This document shows, piece after piece, positions 24,516 through 33,056 of a stretch of DNA of 64,000 nucleotides (position 1 is its first letter; each line of letters starts with the position of its first letter). Origin of the DNA: Lysobacterales bacterium. Lineage in GTDB: Bacteria; Pseudomonadota; Gammaproteobacteria; Xanthomonadales; Marinicellaceae. The stretch spans positions 1 to 64,000 of the forward strand of contig JAMOMK010000036.1 of NCBI GenBank assembly GCA_027067055.1, written 5' to 3'. The notes beneath the pieces were generated by a model that was given only the letters and a program-made list of their open reading frames with translations, did no database searches and was not told where the DNA came from. The translations under genes were made by a program, and so were the position numbers.

Positions 24516-25718
24516 TTAAAGAAACATCTCTCGGGCTTTTTCTAGGCTTTCGACAAAATAATCAATTTCGGCTTTGGTGTTGTAAAAGGCAAACGATGCA
24601 CGTGCGGTTGCGGGTACGCCGAAATGTTTTATTGCTGGCATGGTGCAGTGATGCCCTGTGCGGATAGCGATGCCGTAGTAGTCTAAAATTGTTCCTAAAT
24701 CATGTGGATGCACACCTTTTAGAGTGAATGAGATAACCGAAACTTTGTGGCTTGCTGTGCCAATTATTTTCAAACCATCGACAGAGAGTAATTTTTCTGT
24801 GGCGTAATTCAGTAATTCGGTATCGGCTTTGTGGATATTTTCTATTCCACTTTCAAGAATATAATCGGCTGCAGCTCCAAGTCCGATAGCACCTGCGATA
24901 TTGGGTGTGCCTGCTTCAAATTTGGCAGGGACTGCATTGTAAATGGTTTTCTCGAAGGTTACATGACTAATCATTTCGCCACCGCCATGGTACGGAGGCA
25001 TGGCTTCTAAGTGTTCCATCTTGCCATAGACCACACCAATGCCTGTTGGTGCGTACATTTTATGTCCAGATACGGTGTAAAAGTCACAGTCTAAATTTTG
25101 AACGTCGACTTTTATATGCGGCATGGCTTGTGCGCCATCAACTAATACGGGCACATTTCGTGCATGAGCTATTTTGACTATTTGTTTGATTGGGTTGATT
25201 GTGCCTAGTGAATTTGAGGCATGAACCACAGCTAAAAATTTTGTTTTATCGGTGATTAAATCATTGAGTAATTCAATTTGTAATTCGCCATTATCGTTAA
25301 AGGGCAGAACTTTAAGAATCGCGCCCGTTTGTTCGCACACTAATTGCCACGGTACGATATTGGAGTGGTGTTCCATTTCTGAAACTATGATTTCATCGCC
25401 TTTTTGTATGCGTGAACGCACGAAGGTTTGTGCCACTAAGTTGATGCCTTCGGTTGAACCACGGGTAAAGATAAGGTTTTTATCACTGGGTGAATTCATC
25501 AGTTTTGCCATCGAAATTCGGGCTTCTTCAAATAAATCTGTTGCTTCACCACTTAATGAATGCACACCACGATGGACATTGGCATTAGTTTTGCTGTAAT
25601 AATTGGTCACAGCATCAATCACTGATTGTGGACGTTGTGCCGTGGCTGCATTGTCAAAATAGACCAATGGTTTATTGTGAACTTTTACATCAAGGCATGG
25701 AAAATCTGATCTTTTCAT
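24516..25718 (-). CDS. sufS: cysteine desulfurase SufS
   Basis: The 400-residue PLP enzyme takes sulfur from cysteine for Fe-S cluster assembly. Landmarks are the N-terminal YFDNAATAQRPQSVI, HHSNIVPWQ, the PLP lysine in VSGHKMYAPTGIGVVYG and the active-site cysteine in RTGHHCTMPAI near the C-terminus. The start overlaps the sufD stop by four bases. No sufE, sufU or sufA follows; the operon ends in repeats, so the sulfur acceptor must be encoded elsewhere. Confidence 0.97.
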   Translation of the reverse strand: MKRSDFPCLDVKVHNKPLVYFDNAATAQRPQSVIDAVTNYYSKTNANVHRGVHSLSGEATDLFEEARISMAKLMNSPSDKNLIFTRGSTEGINLVAQTFVRSRIQKGDEIIVSEMEHHSNIVPWQLVCEQTGAILKVLPFNDNGELQIELLNDLITDKTKFLAVVHASNSLGTINPIKQIVKIAHARNVPVLVDGAQAMPHIKVDVQNLDCDFYTVSGHKMYAPTGIGVVYGKMEHLEAMPPYHGGGEMISHVTFEKTIYNAVPAKFEAGTPNIAGAIGLGAAADYILESGIENIHKADTELLNYATEKLLSVDGLKIIGTASHKVSVISFTLKGVHPHDLGTILDYYGIAIRTGHHCTMPAIKHFGVPATARASFAFYNTKAEIDYFVESLEKAREMFL

Positions 25719-26938
25719 AACTCTATCCTATCAAGGAAATCTTCGGTGTTAAATATATTGGCATCTTGCAAAAATGATTCAATCAACATAAATTTGGCTT
25801 GTTCTTTGGGTATTCCGCGTGAGCGTAAATAAGTTAAGGATGTTTCGTCTAACTCACCGACGGTTGAACCGTGGGCTGCGATAACATCATCGGTATTGAT
25901 TTCAAGCTCAGGGCGTGAATAGATGTTGGCATCATCGGTGAGTAAGATGTTCTTTAAACTTTGAGCGACATCACTGCCATCAGCGCCTTTGGACACAATT
26001 GCCTTGGCGTTAATTGCAATTGATGCTTTATCCGTTGCTAGTGAACGTTTGAGGACATTACTTTTACAGTTTTGCACCTTGTGATTGGTGAGGATGTTTT
26101 CACTAATATGACATGAATCGTGTGCGACATTAACTGATGCGGCTTCAAACTTGCTGTGTTGTCCGTTGAAATTAACTTCTTGTATTGTGTGCGATAAAGC
26201 AGCATTGTTGTTAACTGCCCCTTGTTGAATGGTTACATTTTGCGCGCAATTGATTTGTGAAAAATGAATTAAGGCAGCAGTTTTACGCAATAATTTATTC
26301 GATTGAAATTTTAAGCGTGAATCAGCAGTCATATTGATGACTGAAACATGGTTAATGCGGCAATCGTAATCATAGCTTTCAGTTAAGTCTAGTTCGGCAT
26401 TTTCGCCGACATTTATGACGGTGCGAATATTTTCCCAATCTTTTGATATTTGTTGGTATTGTATATGTAGTTTTAATTGCGAATTCTTAGGAATGGTTAA
26501 TTGAAATCCACCATTAAGCATGGCAGTATTGAGTTCGACAAATGTTCTTTCTTTGTCAGTTTTAATGTTTTTCCAGTTTTTTTCATCTATTTGCAGTATG
26601 TCTTGCATTTGTGTGTTTTTGGGCAATTCACCTTCTATGGTGAAAACGAATAGTTGCTCTGTTTTGGGGTCAGTACCCTTTTCTGTTTGCGTGTTTTGCT
26701 TCTCTGACAAGCTGGAGTCAGAAAAGAGTACCGACCCCGATTCTGCAATATCGGTGACTTCTTCTAGTCTTTCTAACTTTTTGGTATTGGTGTATTTCCA
26801 CAATTCAGATTTGTGCGTCGGTATACCGTAGTCTTGAAACTTTTTTAGGGCATTGCTTCGTTTTTTCTGTAACCATTTTGGTTCATCAAGTTGGCTTGTG
26901 AGTACTTCAAAAGCTAAATTTATTGGGTTTTTAAACAT
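25715..26938 (-). CDS. sufD: Fe-S assembly scaffold subunit SufD, carrying a repeat-derived insertion
   Basis: The 407-residue beta-helix protein is a partner of SufB in the SufBC2D scaffold. Family marks are WKYTNTKKL (about 47-55), the C-terminal AAHGSTVGELDETSLTYLRSRGI and LIESFL. Residues about 67-91 (SGSVLFSD...TEKGTDP) are encoded by a palindromic repeat related to the one between sufB and sufC. The insertion keeps the frame and lies in the variable N-terminal helical part, so the protein is probably functional. It overlaps sufS. Confidence 0.94.
   Translation of the reverse strand: MFKNPINLAFEVLTSQLDEPKWLQKKRSNALKKFQDYGIPTHKSELWKYTNTKKLERLEEVTDIAESGSVLFSDSSLSEKQNTQTEKGTDPKTEQLFVFTIEGELPKNTQMQDILQIDEKNWKNIKTDKERTFVELNTAMLNGGFQLTIPKNSQLKLHIQYQQISKDWENIRTVINVGENAELDLTESYDYDCRINHVSVINMTADSRLKFQSNKLLRKTAALIHFSQINCAQNVTIQQGAVNNNAALSHTIQEVNFNGQHSKFEAASVNVAHDSCHISENILTNHKVQNCKSNVLKRSLATDKASIAINAKAIVSKGADGSDVAQSLKNILLTDDANIYSRPELEINTDDVIAAHGSTVGELDETSLTYLRSRGIPKEQAKFMLIESFLQDANIFNTEDFLDRIEL
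26666..26738 (-). repeat. palindromic repeat inside the sufD coding sequence
   Basis: Arms 26666-26682 (GGGGTCAGTACCCTTTT) and 26722-26738 pair at 15 of 17 DNA positions. On the mRNA strand both remaining pairs are G-U wobbles, so the RNA stem is uninterrupted. The arms match those of the intergenic element at 27691-27780. About 25 codons of sufD come from it. Confidence 0.85.
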
Positions 26939-26942
26939 GGCT

Positions 26943-27683
26943 TTAATCCTCTAACCAACCGTAACCTGTTTTTTCTAGCTCTATGGCTAATGATTTGTCA
27001 CCTGAGCGTACAATTTTACCATCGGCTAGTACATGCACATAATCAGGCACGATATAATCGAGCAAGCGTTGGTAATGGGTGATTACAATAAAGGAGCGGT
27101 TATCATCACGTAATTGATTTACGCCATCGGCAACGATTTTTAATGCATCAATATCCAAGCCTGAATCAGTTTCATCCAAAATTGCCAACTTAGGTGCTAA
27201 AATACTCATCTGGAATATTTCGTTACGCTTTTTCTCACCACCTGAGAAACCTTCATTGACTGGACGACGCAATAAATCATCACGCATACTCATCTGTTTG
27301 ATTTTTGTGCGTACCAGTTTTAAGAACTCTGAGGAATTCATTTCTTTTTCGCCACGGTATTTGCGTTGTGCATTCAAGGCTGCTCGTAAGAAATACATAT
27401 TGTTAACACCTGGGATTTCTACAGGGTATTGAAATGCCAAGAAGATGCCTTCAGCTGCTCGTTGTTCAATTTCAAGGTCTAATAAATTTTTGCCCAAGAA
27501 ATCAACTGAACCTTCGGTTACTTCAACTTTTTCCATGCCAGCAAGCACGTTGCCGAGTGTGGATTTGCCTGCACCGTTTGGACCCATAATGGCATGAACT
27601 TCACCCGGTTTAATATCGAGGTTTAGGCCTTTTAGTATTTTGTTATCGCCTACTTGGGCGTGTATGTTTTTTATATTTAGCAT
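26943..27683 (-). CDS. sufC: Fe-S assembly ATPase SufC
   Basis: The 246-residue ABC ATPase has Walker A GPNGAGKST near residue 35, Q-loop AFQYPVEIPGV, the SGGEKKRNEIFQM signature, Walker B LAILDETDSGLDIDAL and the switch His in VITHYQRLLDY. It drives the SufBC2D scaffold. It sits between sufB (with a palindromic repeat in the gap) and sufD (four bases away). Confidence 0.98.
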   Translation of the reverse strand: MLNIKNIHAQVGDNKILKGLNLDIKPGEVHAIMGPNGAGKSTLGNVLAGMEKVEVTEGSVDFLGKNLLDLEIEQRAAEGIFLAFQYPVEIPGVNNMYFLRAALNAQRKYRGEKEMNSSEFLKLVRTKIKQMSMRDDLLRRPVNEGFSGGEKKRNEIFQMSILAPKLAILDETDSGLDIDALKIVADGVNQLRDDNRSFIVITHYQRLLDYIVPDYVHVLADGKIVRSGDKSLAIELEKTGYGWLED

Positions 27684-27690
27684 AGTTTTG

Positions 27691-27780
27691 TTTTTTAAAG
27701 GGGTCAGTACCCTTTATATTTAGTCATCTACAATTTATTTAAGTGAATAGCTTGAAAAGGGTACTGACCCCTTTAAAAAA
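27691..27780. repeat. 25-bp inverted repeat between sufB and sufC
   Basis: Arms 27691-27715 and 27756-27780 (core AAAGGGGTCAGTACCCTTT) are complementary over about 25 bases with a 40-base loop. The right arm ends at the base before the sufB stop codon. It can fold as a strong hairpin inside the suf message and might lower sufCDS output relative to sufB, which is inference. A divergent copy lies in sufD. Confidence 0.9.
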
Positions 27781-29271
27781 CTACCCTACAGCTCCTTCTA
27801 GAGATATATCTAATAAAGCCTTTGCTTCAACCGCAAATTCCATCGGTAATTCTTTAAACACTTCTTTGCAAAAACCATCCACTATCATTGAGGTGGCATC
27901 TTCTTCTGATATGCCTCGTTGTTTACAGTAGAATAACTGGTCTTCTGAAATTTTGGAGGTGGTGGCTTCGTGTTCGAGTTGGGCGGTGCTATTGGCACTT
28001 TCGATATAAGGGAAAGTGTGTGCGCCGCAGTTTTTGCCGATTAACAAGGAATCACATTGTGTGTGGTTTCGTGCGCCTTCGGCTCGTTTGGATATTCGTA
28101 CTAGTCCTCGATAGGTGTTGTGGCTTTTTCCTGCTGAGATGCCTTTGGAAATAATAGTGCTTTTAGTGTTTTTGCCCAAATGTATCATTTTGGTGCCAGT
28201 ATCAGCTTGTTGGTAATTGTTGGTTAGAGCAACAGAATAAAACTCACCGCGTGAGTTATCACCACGCAAGATACAACTTGGGTATTTCCATGTGATGGCA
28301 GAGCCTGTTTCAACTTGTGTCCAAGAGACTTTGGCATTAACGCCATTGCAAGCCGCACGTTTGGTAACGAAGTTAAATATGCCACCTTTGCCATTTTCAT
28401 CACCGGGATACCAGTTTTGTACGGTTGAATATTTGATTTTGGCATCATTTAAGATGAATAATTCAACAACCGCTGCGTGTAATTGGTTCTCATCTCGCAT
28501 CGGTGCAGTACATCCTTCCAAATAGCTGACTTCTGCTCCATCATCGGCAATAATCATGGTACGTTCGAATTGTCCTGTATTCATTTCGTTGATGCGAAAA
28601 TAAGTGGATAACTCCATTGGGCAACGGGTATTTTTTGGGATATAGACAAATGAACCATCACTAAAAACAGCGGCATTTAAGGCTGAAAAATAATTATCAC
28701 CAATAGGTACAACCTTACCTAAATATTGTTTGACTAAATCAGGATGATCTTTGACCGCTTCGGAAAACGAACAAAAGATAACGCCTGCTTTTTTGAGTTC
28801 TTTCTTGAATGTTGTGGTCACAGATACCGAATCAAATACCACATCAACTGCTACGGGTGTTTTTCTGGTTTTAACGCCTGCTAGAATTTCTTGTTCGTGC
28901 AAAGGCACACCGAGTTTAGCGTATGTTTCTAATAATTTTGGATCAACATCATCGATGGTTTCAGGTGCATTTTCATTGCTTTTAGGAGATGAATAATAGG
29001 ATATGGCATTAAAGTCAATCGGTGGAATTTTAAGCTTAGCCCAATTAGGTTGTTCCATGGTTAACCATTTTGCATAGGCTTTTAAACGCCAATCAAGCAA
29101 CCATTGTGGCTCTTCTTTTTTTGCAGAAATCGCACGAATGACTTCTTCGTTTAAGCCAGGAGGAAATGTATCGGATTCAATATCGGTAACAAACCCATCC
29201 TTATAGGTTTGTTCAATTCGTTTATGCACTTCGGCATTTTCTTGTTCACTTGTTTTTATCTGTTCAGGCAT
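27781..29271 (-). CDS. sufB: Fe-S assembly scaffold subunit SufB
   Basis: The 496-residue protein matches Suf[89 protein letters not shown], and the conserved C-terminal [21 protein letters not shown]...[24 protein letters not shown]. It forms the nascent cluster with SufC and SufD. It overlaps the upstream Rrf2 regulator by eight bases. Confidence 0.98.
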   Translation of the reverse strand: MPEQIKTSEQENAEVHKRIEQTYKDGFVTDIESDTFPPGLNEEVIRAISAKKEEPQWLLDWRLKAYAKWLTMEQPNWAKLKIPPIDFNAISYYSSPKSNENAPETIDDVDPKLLETYAKLGVPLHEQEILAGVKTRKTPVAVDVVFDSVSVTTTFKKELKKAGVIFCSFSEAVKDHPDLVKQYLGKVVPIGDNYFSALNAAVFSDGSFVYIPKNTRCPMELSTYFRINEMNTGQFERTMIIADDGAEVSYLEGCTAPMRDENQLHAAVVELFILNDAKIKYSTVQNWYPGDENGKGGIFNFVTKRAACNGVNAKVSWTQVETGSAITWKYPSCILRGDNSRGEFYSVALTNNYQQADTGTKMIHLGKNTKSTIISKGISAGKSHNTYRGLVRISKRAEGARNHTQCDSLLIGKNCGAHTFPYIESANSTAQLEHEATTSKISEDQLFYCKQRGISEEDATSMIVDGFCKEVFKELPMEFAVEAKALLDISLEGAVG

Positions 29272-29710
29272 AATCTTTGACCATTATTTTTATATCAGGT
29301 TTTGATGCGCCATTAAGTTCTGCCATTTTGGCTATGGTCATCTGTACCAGAATTTGTTCGATTTGTTGATTCACTTTTTGCCAACCAGTTCTGCTGTCAC
29401 AACTTTGTTCTTGAGCACACAGGCTATCGGTTTTTGTGCATTCTGTGATGGCGGTATTGCCTTCGATTGCTTGGATAACATCAAATAAGGTTATGTCATC
29501 ACTGGCTTTGGCTAATTGATAACCGCCATTAGCTCCACGAGTGGAGGCTAAAATTTTAGCTTTGGTTAACAACTTTAATACTTTACTCACCGTTGGAATT
29601 TCTAGTGCTACACCGTTTGCAATAATCTCGCTAGAGTACAGTTTATCGTCATTTTGCATAAACAAAATAACGGCAGTTGCGTAATCGGTTAAGCGTGAAA
29701 TTTTTAACAT
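29264..29710 (-). CDS. Rrf2-family Fe-S regulator (IscR/SUF-type)
   Basis: The 148-residue protein opens with [19 protein letters not shown], the Rrf2 winged-helix signature, and continues [13 protein letters not shown]. Three cysteines in [17 protein letters not shown] (about 92-106) could bind a 2Fe-2S cluster. It leads the suf operon and overlaps sufB, so it most likely senses Fe-S status and autoregulates sufBCDS. The spacing C-x6-C-x5-C is one longer than the usual IscR first gap. Confidence is in the family and not in the exact ligand set. Confidence 0.93.
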   Translation of the reverse strand: MLKISRLTDYATAVILFMQNDDKLYSSEIIANGVALEIPTVSKVLKLLTKAKILASTRGANGGYQLAKASDDITLFDVIQAIEGNTAITECTKTDSLCAQEQSCDSRTGWQKVNQQIEQILVQMTIAKMAELNGASKPDIKIMVKDYA

Positions 29711-29771
29711 GAGGGTATTATAATTTAAAGTGTACTAATATTGTACTCTTTTAAAAAATAAATAGTACCTT

Positions 29772-30407
29772 TTAAGTCCTTTTTAGCGTTTTGGGCAATA
29801 ATTCTTCAATTTGTTGCATAACATCGAGGCGGTCTACAAAGTCGCACATATAGTCGAGTTTGCCCGAATCAATAACCAAAACCTTGCTCATGGTGTAGTT
29901 GCTTATCCAGTTTTCGTAGAGTTTGTCTAGGCGTTTCAGGTAAGATAAAGGAATGCCTTGTTCCATTTGACGACCTCGGATCTTGATGCGTTTACGAATG
30001 GTTCTGATGGAGCATTTGAGGTATATCATTAAATCGGGTGGACGAATAGAGGCGGTAATGCTTTGGTAAAAATCGTGGTAGGTTTTCCAATCTCGTTCAC
30101 TGATTTGTTTCATCTGATGTAGGGCAGTAGCAAATATTTCGACATCTTCAAATATTGTTCTGTCTTGCACCACAACTCCATCGGTATTATCCACTTGCTG
30201 ATGAATGCGAAATTTATTGCTCAAGAAATACAATTGTGAATGAAAAGACCAGCGTTTCATGTCTTTGTAAAAATCCTCAAGATACGGGTTTTTATCGTTT
30301 GGTTCGTAAAACGGCGTGATGTTGTAGGTGCTGGTTAAAAAGTCCACCAAGGAAGTTTTACCAGCACCGATGTTTCCTGCTATGGCAATAACACGTTTAC
30401 TTGTCAT
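29772..30407 (-). CDS. deoxynucleoside kinase (dNK family)
   Basis: The 211-residue enzyme has P-loop GNIGAGKTS (11-19), the substrate-binding EPNDKNPYLEDFYKD, the DR(S/T) motif in VVVQDRTIFED and an arginine-rich lid RIKIRGRQMEQGIP. These match bacterial deoxyadenosine/deoxyguanosine kinases. It phosphorylates deoxynucleosides in salvage. Its start overlaps the end of the M61 peptidase gene by 11 bases, so they are probably one operon without clear functional link. Confidence 0.92.
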   Translation of the reverse strand: MTSKRVIAIAGNIGAGKTSLVDFLTSTYNITPFYEPNDKNPYLEDFYKDMKRWSFHSQLYFLSNKFRIHQQVDNTDGVVVQDRTIFEDVEIFATALHQMKQISERDWKTYHDFYQSITASIRPPDLMIYLKCSIRTIRKRIKIRGRQMEQGIPLSYLKRLDKLYENWISNYTMSKVLVIDSGKLDYMCDFVDRLDVMQQIEELLPKTLKRT

Positions 30408-32199
30408 TTTTAAAGGCTGATTTTATGTCTTGCTTTAGCCAGCTTTTGAAATGTTGTTTTTGTGTTTTTGTTGGTTTTTTGACTGCAATGATTTTTAGTT
30501 TTTCAGGTGGTGCGACTTGTGGAGTGATTGTGGTTTGTTTCATCAATCCTTGATTGAAATAATGAATCTCATAACTTTGATCGACTTTTAAATTTTCAAT
30601 AATTTCATCTAAATTATCTTTTATTTGCATGTTATCAATAGCAACAACCTCATCTCCAGCGGCTAAACCTGCGTTGAATGCTGCACCATTAGTATCTACC
30701 AAAGTTAGTTCAATTATGTTGTTGGCTGTTTTGGTTTTCCAGCCCATTGATACTTTATTATTATCGTCTTTATTGCCAGTCTTGATTGTTAAGCCATAAA
30801 AGTTCAACAATTCATTAAAGTTGATTTCATTTATGCCCTCAACATAGTCATTCCAAAATGGCGAGAAGTCTTTATTGGTTATTTCTTTAAGTAGTTGTTT
30901 GACATTGTAGCTTGTATAACCTTGCTTACTTTTACCGTACTTTTGAAACAATAATAAGCTTAAATCATCAAGGCTTTTTTTGTTGTTTGTTGCTGCTCTT
31001 ATTTCTTTGTCTAATAACCACGATACCAATGAACCTTTTAAATAAATACTAACCGTTGTGTTATGGCGGCGATTGGCATCGTTATTAAGCCAGGTGTTGA
31101 AACTGGATTGCGATAAACTCATCACATTTCGCCCAGGTTTGTTTTGGAAAGTATTAATGTCTTCTGCCATATTCTCCAAATATTGTTCGGTAGTATAAAT
31201 TCCAGCCCTTACATTAAATAGATTATCATAATAACTGGTTGTGCCTTCTGCCATCCAAAATAGGTCGGAGTAATTTTCTTTATCGTAATTATACGGAGAG
31301 ATACCGGCAGGGCGATAGGCTTTAACATTCCATGTGTGAATAAATTCGTGTGCGGTTGTACCAATGACTTTGCGGTATTTTTTATCAGGTGCAAAACCTA
31401 AACGATCGGTTTGAATAATTGTTGAATTAACGTGTTCAGTTGCTCCGCGTAATTTATCACCGACATGATACATATAAACATATCGTGTATAAGGAAAGGT
31501 TTTCCATAAAGCTTTGGCTTGGTAATGCAGTTTTTTTATATCTTTTTTTAGCCTCTGCATATCATAGTTGCCTTTGCCCCAAATGACTATTTCATAAGTT
31601 TGCGCTTCAACTTTAATAGAGTCAAACTGATGAATGCCTGATTCGATTGGGGAGTCAACTAGTTGGTCATAATTGCTGGCTGTAAACTGGTGTTCATCAA
31701 TAGAGTCCATCCCAGAAACAGATTTCCAATCATTTGGCACATTAAGTTTAACTGTTAAAGCTTTATCACGTTGCGAAGGGCTGTACATAAAGACACCACT
31801 GGCATCCAAATAAGCGTGTGTCGCATCTATATGGCTGACCCTGTTACGCAATTGATTAGCATATACTTGGTATTTGACTTTCACATAACCTGGTGTGTTG
31901 ACAAAGATGCGCCAAGTATTTTTATCGTCTTGATGCCATGTGAGTGATTTTCCACTGGCATCGAAGGCTTGGAAATCACGAATATTGGAACTTAAATCCA
32001 AAATCTCGTATCGTCCAGAGCGCCACACAGGCAGTTTAACAGTAAAAGCCTTTGTCCGAACATCTTTAAAAGTGACTTCAATATTTGCCAAATGGTGCTT
32101 GGCATTGGTGATGGTTAAGGTGTAATTATTCGCTTGACTGATAAATGAAGAAAATACAGAAAATAAGATCAGGGATTTAAAACTTAGACTTGTTGGCAT
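30397..32199 (-). CDS. M61 glycyl-aminopeptidase-like metalloprotease with PDZ domain
   Basis: The 600-residue protein has a signal peptide (to about 23), an N-terminal beta domain (VEVTFKDVRTKAFTVKLPVWRSGRYEI region), the zinc motif H-E-F-I-H in IGTTAHEFIHTWNVKAYRP, a third ligand Glu in FWMAEGTTSYY and a C-terminal PDZ (GAAFNAGLAAGDEVVAIDNMQI). This is the M61 layout, with preference for N-terminal glycine in studied members. It acts outside the cytoplasm. It is followed by the deoxynucleoside kinase. Confidence 0.94.
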   Translation of the reverse strand: MPTSLSFKSLILFSVFSSFISQANNYTLTITNAKHHLANIEVTFKDVRTKAFTVKLPVWRSGRYEILDLSSNIRDFQAFDASGKSLTWHQDDKNTWRIFVNTPGYVKVKYQVYANQLRNRVSHIDATHAYLDASGVFMYSPSQRDKALTVKLNVPNDWKSVSGMDSIDEHQFTASNYDQLVDSPIESGIHQFDSIKVEAQTYEIVIWGKGNYDMQRLKKDIKKLHYQAKALWKTFPYTRYVYMYHVGDKLRGATEHVNSTIIQTDRLGFAPDKKYRKVIGTTAHEFIHTWNVKAYRPAGISPYNYDKENYSDLFWMAEGTTSYYDNLFNVRAGIYTTEQYLENMAEDINTFQNKPGRNVMSLSQSSFNTWLNNDANRRHNTTVSIYLKGSLVSWLLDKEIRAATNNKKSLDDLSLLLFQKYGKSKQGYTSYNVKQLLKEITNKDFSPFWNDYVEGINEINFNELLNFYGLTIKTGNKDDNNKVSMGWKTKTANNIIELTLVDTNGAAFNAGLAAGDEVVAIDNMQIKDNLDEIIENLKVDQSYEIHYFNQGLMKQTTITPQVAPPEKLKIIAVKKPTKTQKQHFKSWLKQDIKSAFKNDK

Positions 32200-32246
32200 T
32201 ATGATGGATTAGTAATTAAAAAAATTATCTTAGCAAAAATAAATTT

Positions 32247-33056
32247 TTAAACCCACTCAATTGGATCAATCTGATAATATTTTTTGAGTTCGTGGTAAAG
32301 CTCAGGGTGCTTTTTAAATAATTCTTTGGGTTGTTCAATAAAATGCTCGGTAATAACAGCAAAAAACTCTGCTGGATTAGTGGCACCATATTTATTGAGT
32401 AAACTTTTTTTGTGTAATTTTTTCTTAATGCTTAAGGCTTTAAATTCTTTACCTAAAACAGTGCTCCATTGCTTGATGTTGTTATATTGTAGCTCGGGTA
32501 GACCTGTCCCTTGGCTATTTTCTTGATCTAATTGGTGAGCAAATTCGTGCATCACAACATTCTCACCATCTTTATCGTTTAACGCGCCTTGCTCAGAATG
32601 TTGCCACGATAAGACGATTGGTCCTCGGTGCCATGATTCTCCCAATCGAATATGTTCTTCAAACTCACTTTTTGGATCTTTATTGGTGAAGGCATTGGGG
32701 TAAACTAAGATATTATCCAAATGCGGGTAATAATTGGTTTTGCGATTGAGTAAAAGCACACAAGCTTGAGCAGCAATAGCCACGCGAATAGTGTCATCAA
32801 TTTTAATGCCTTGGTAGCCAACAAAGTTTTTTTCATCTAAGAAAATATTAATGTGTCCATGTAGCTGTCTTTTTAGGTCATCTGGTAATTTTGAATAAAG
32901 TGCAAAATGACGGTTAAGAATGTCAATCCATTCGTGTGGGAACTCTTTTTTATAGAGTTGTGAGCGTCTGCGTTTTTTTGGAATCTTAGCTAAATAAAAT
33001 GCAAATGCAATTATGGCTAAGAGTGCAATAAAATAAAGTAATAACTGTGAATCCAT
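32247..33056 (-). CDS. MtfA-like zinc peptidase (M90)
   Basis: The 269-residue protein has an N-terminal membrane segment (about 4-23) and then the M90 domain. It contains H-E-F-A-H in NVVMHEFAHQLDQ and the distal acidic ligand region NPAEFFAVITEHFIEQP. E. coli MtfA is a cytoplasmic peptidase interacting with the repressor Mlc and lacks such an anchor; the extra segment, as in many proteobacterial homologues, would tether it to the membrane. It starts one base into the end of the neighbouring reprolysin-like gene. Confidence 0.92.
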   Translation of the reverse strand: MDSQLLLYFIALLAIIAFAFYLAKIPKKRRRSQLYKKEFPHEWIDILNRHFALYSKLPDDLKRQLHGHINIFLDEKNFVGYQGIKIDDTIRVAIAAQACVLLLNRKTNYYPHLDNILVYPNAFTNKDPKSEFEEHIRLGESWHRGPIVLSWQHSEQGALNDKDGENVVMHEFAHQLDQENSQGTGLPELQYNNIKQWSTVLGKEFKALSIKKKLHKKSLLNKYGATNPAEFFAVITEHFIEQPKELFKKHPELYHELKKYYQIDPIEWV

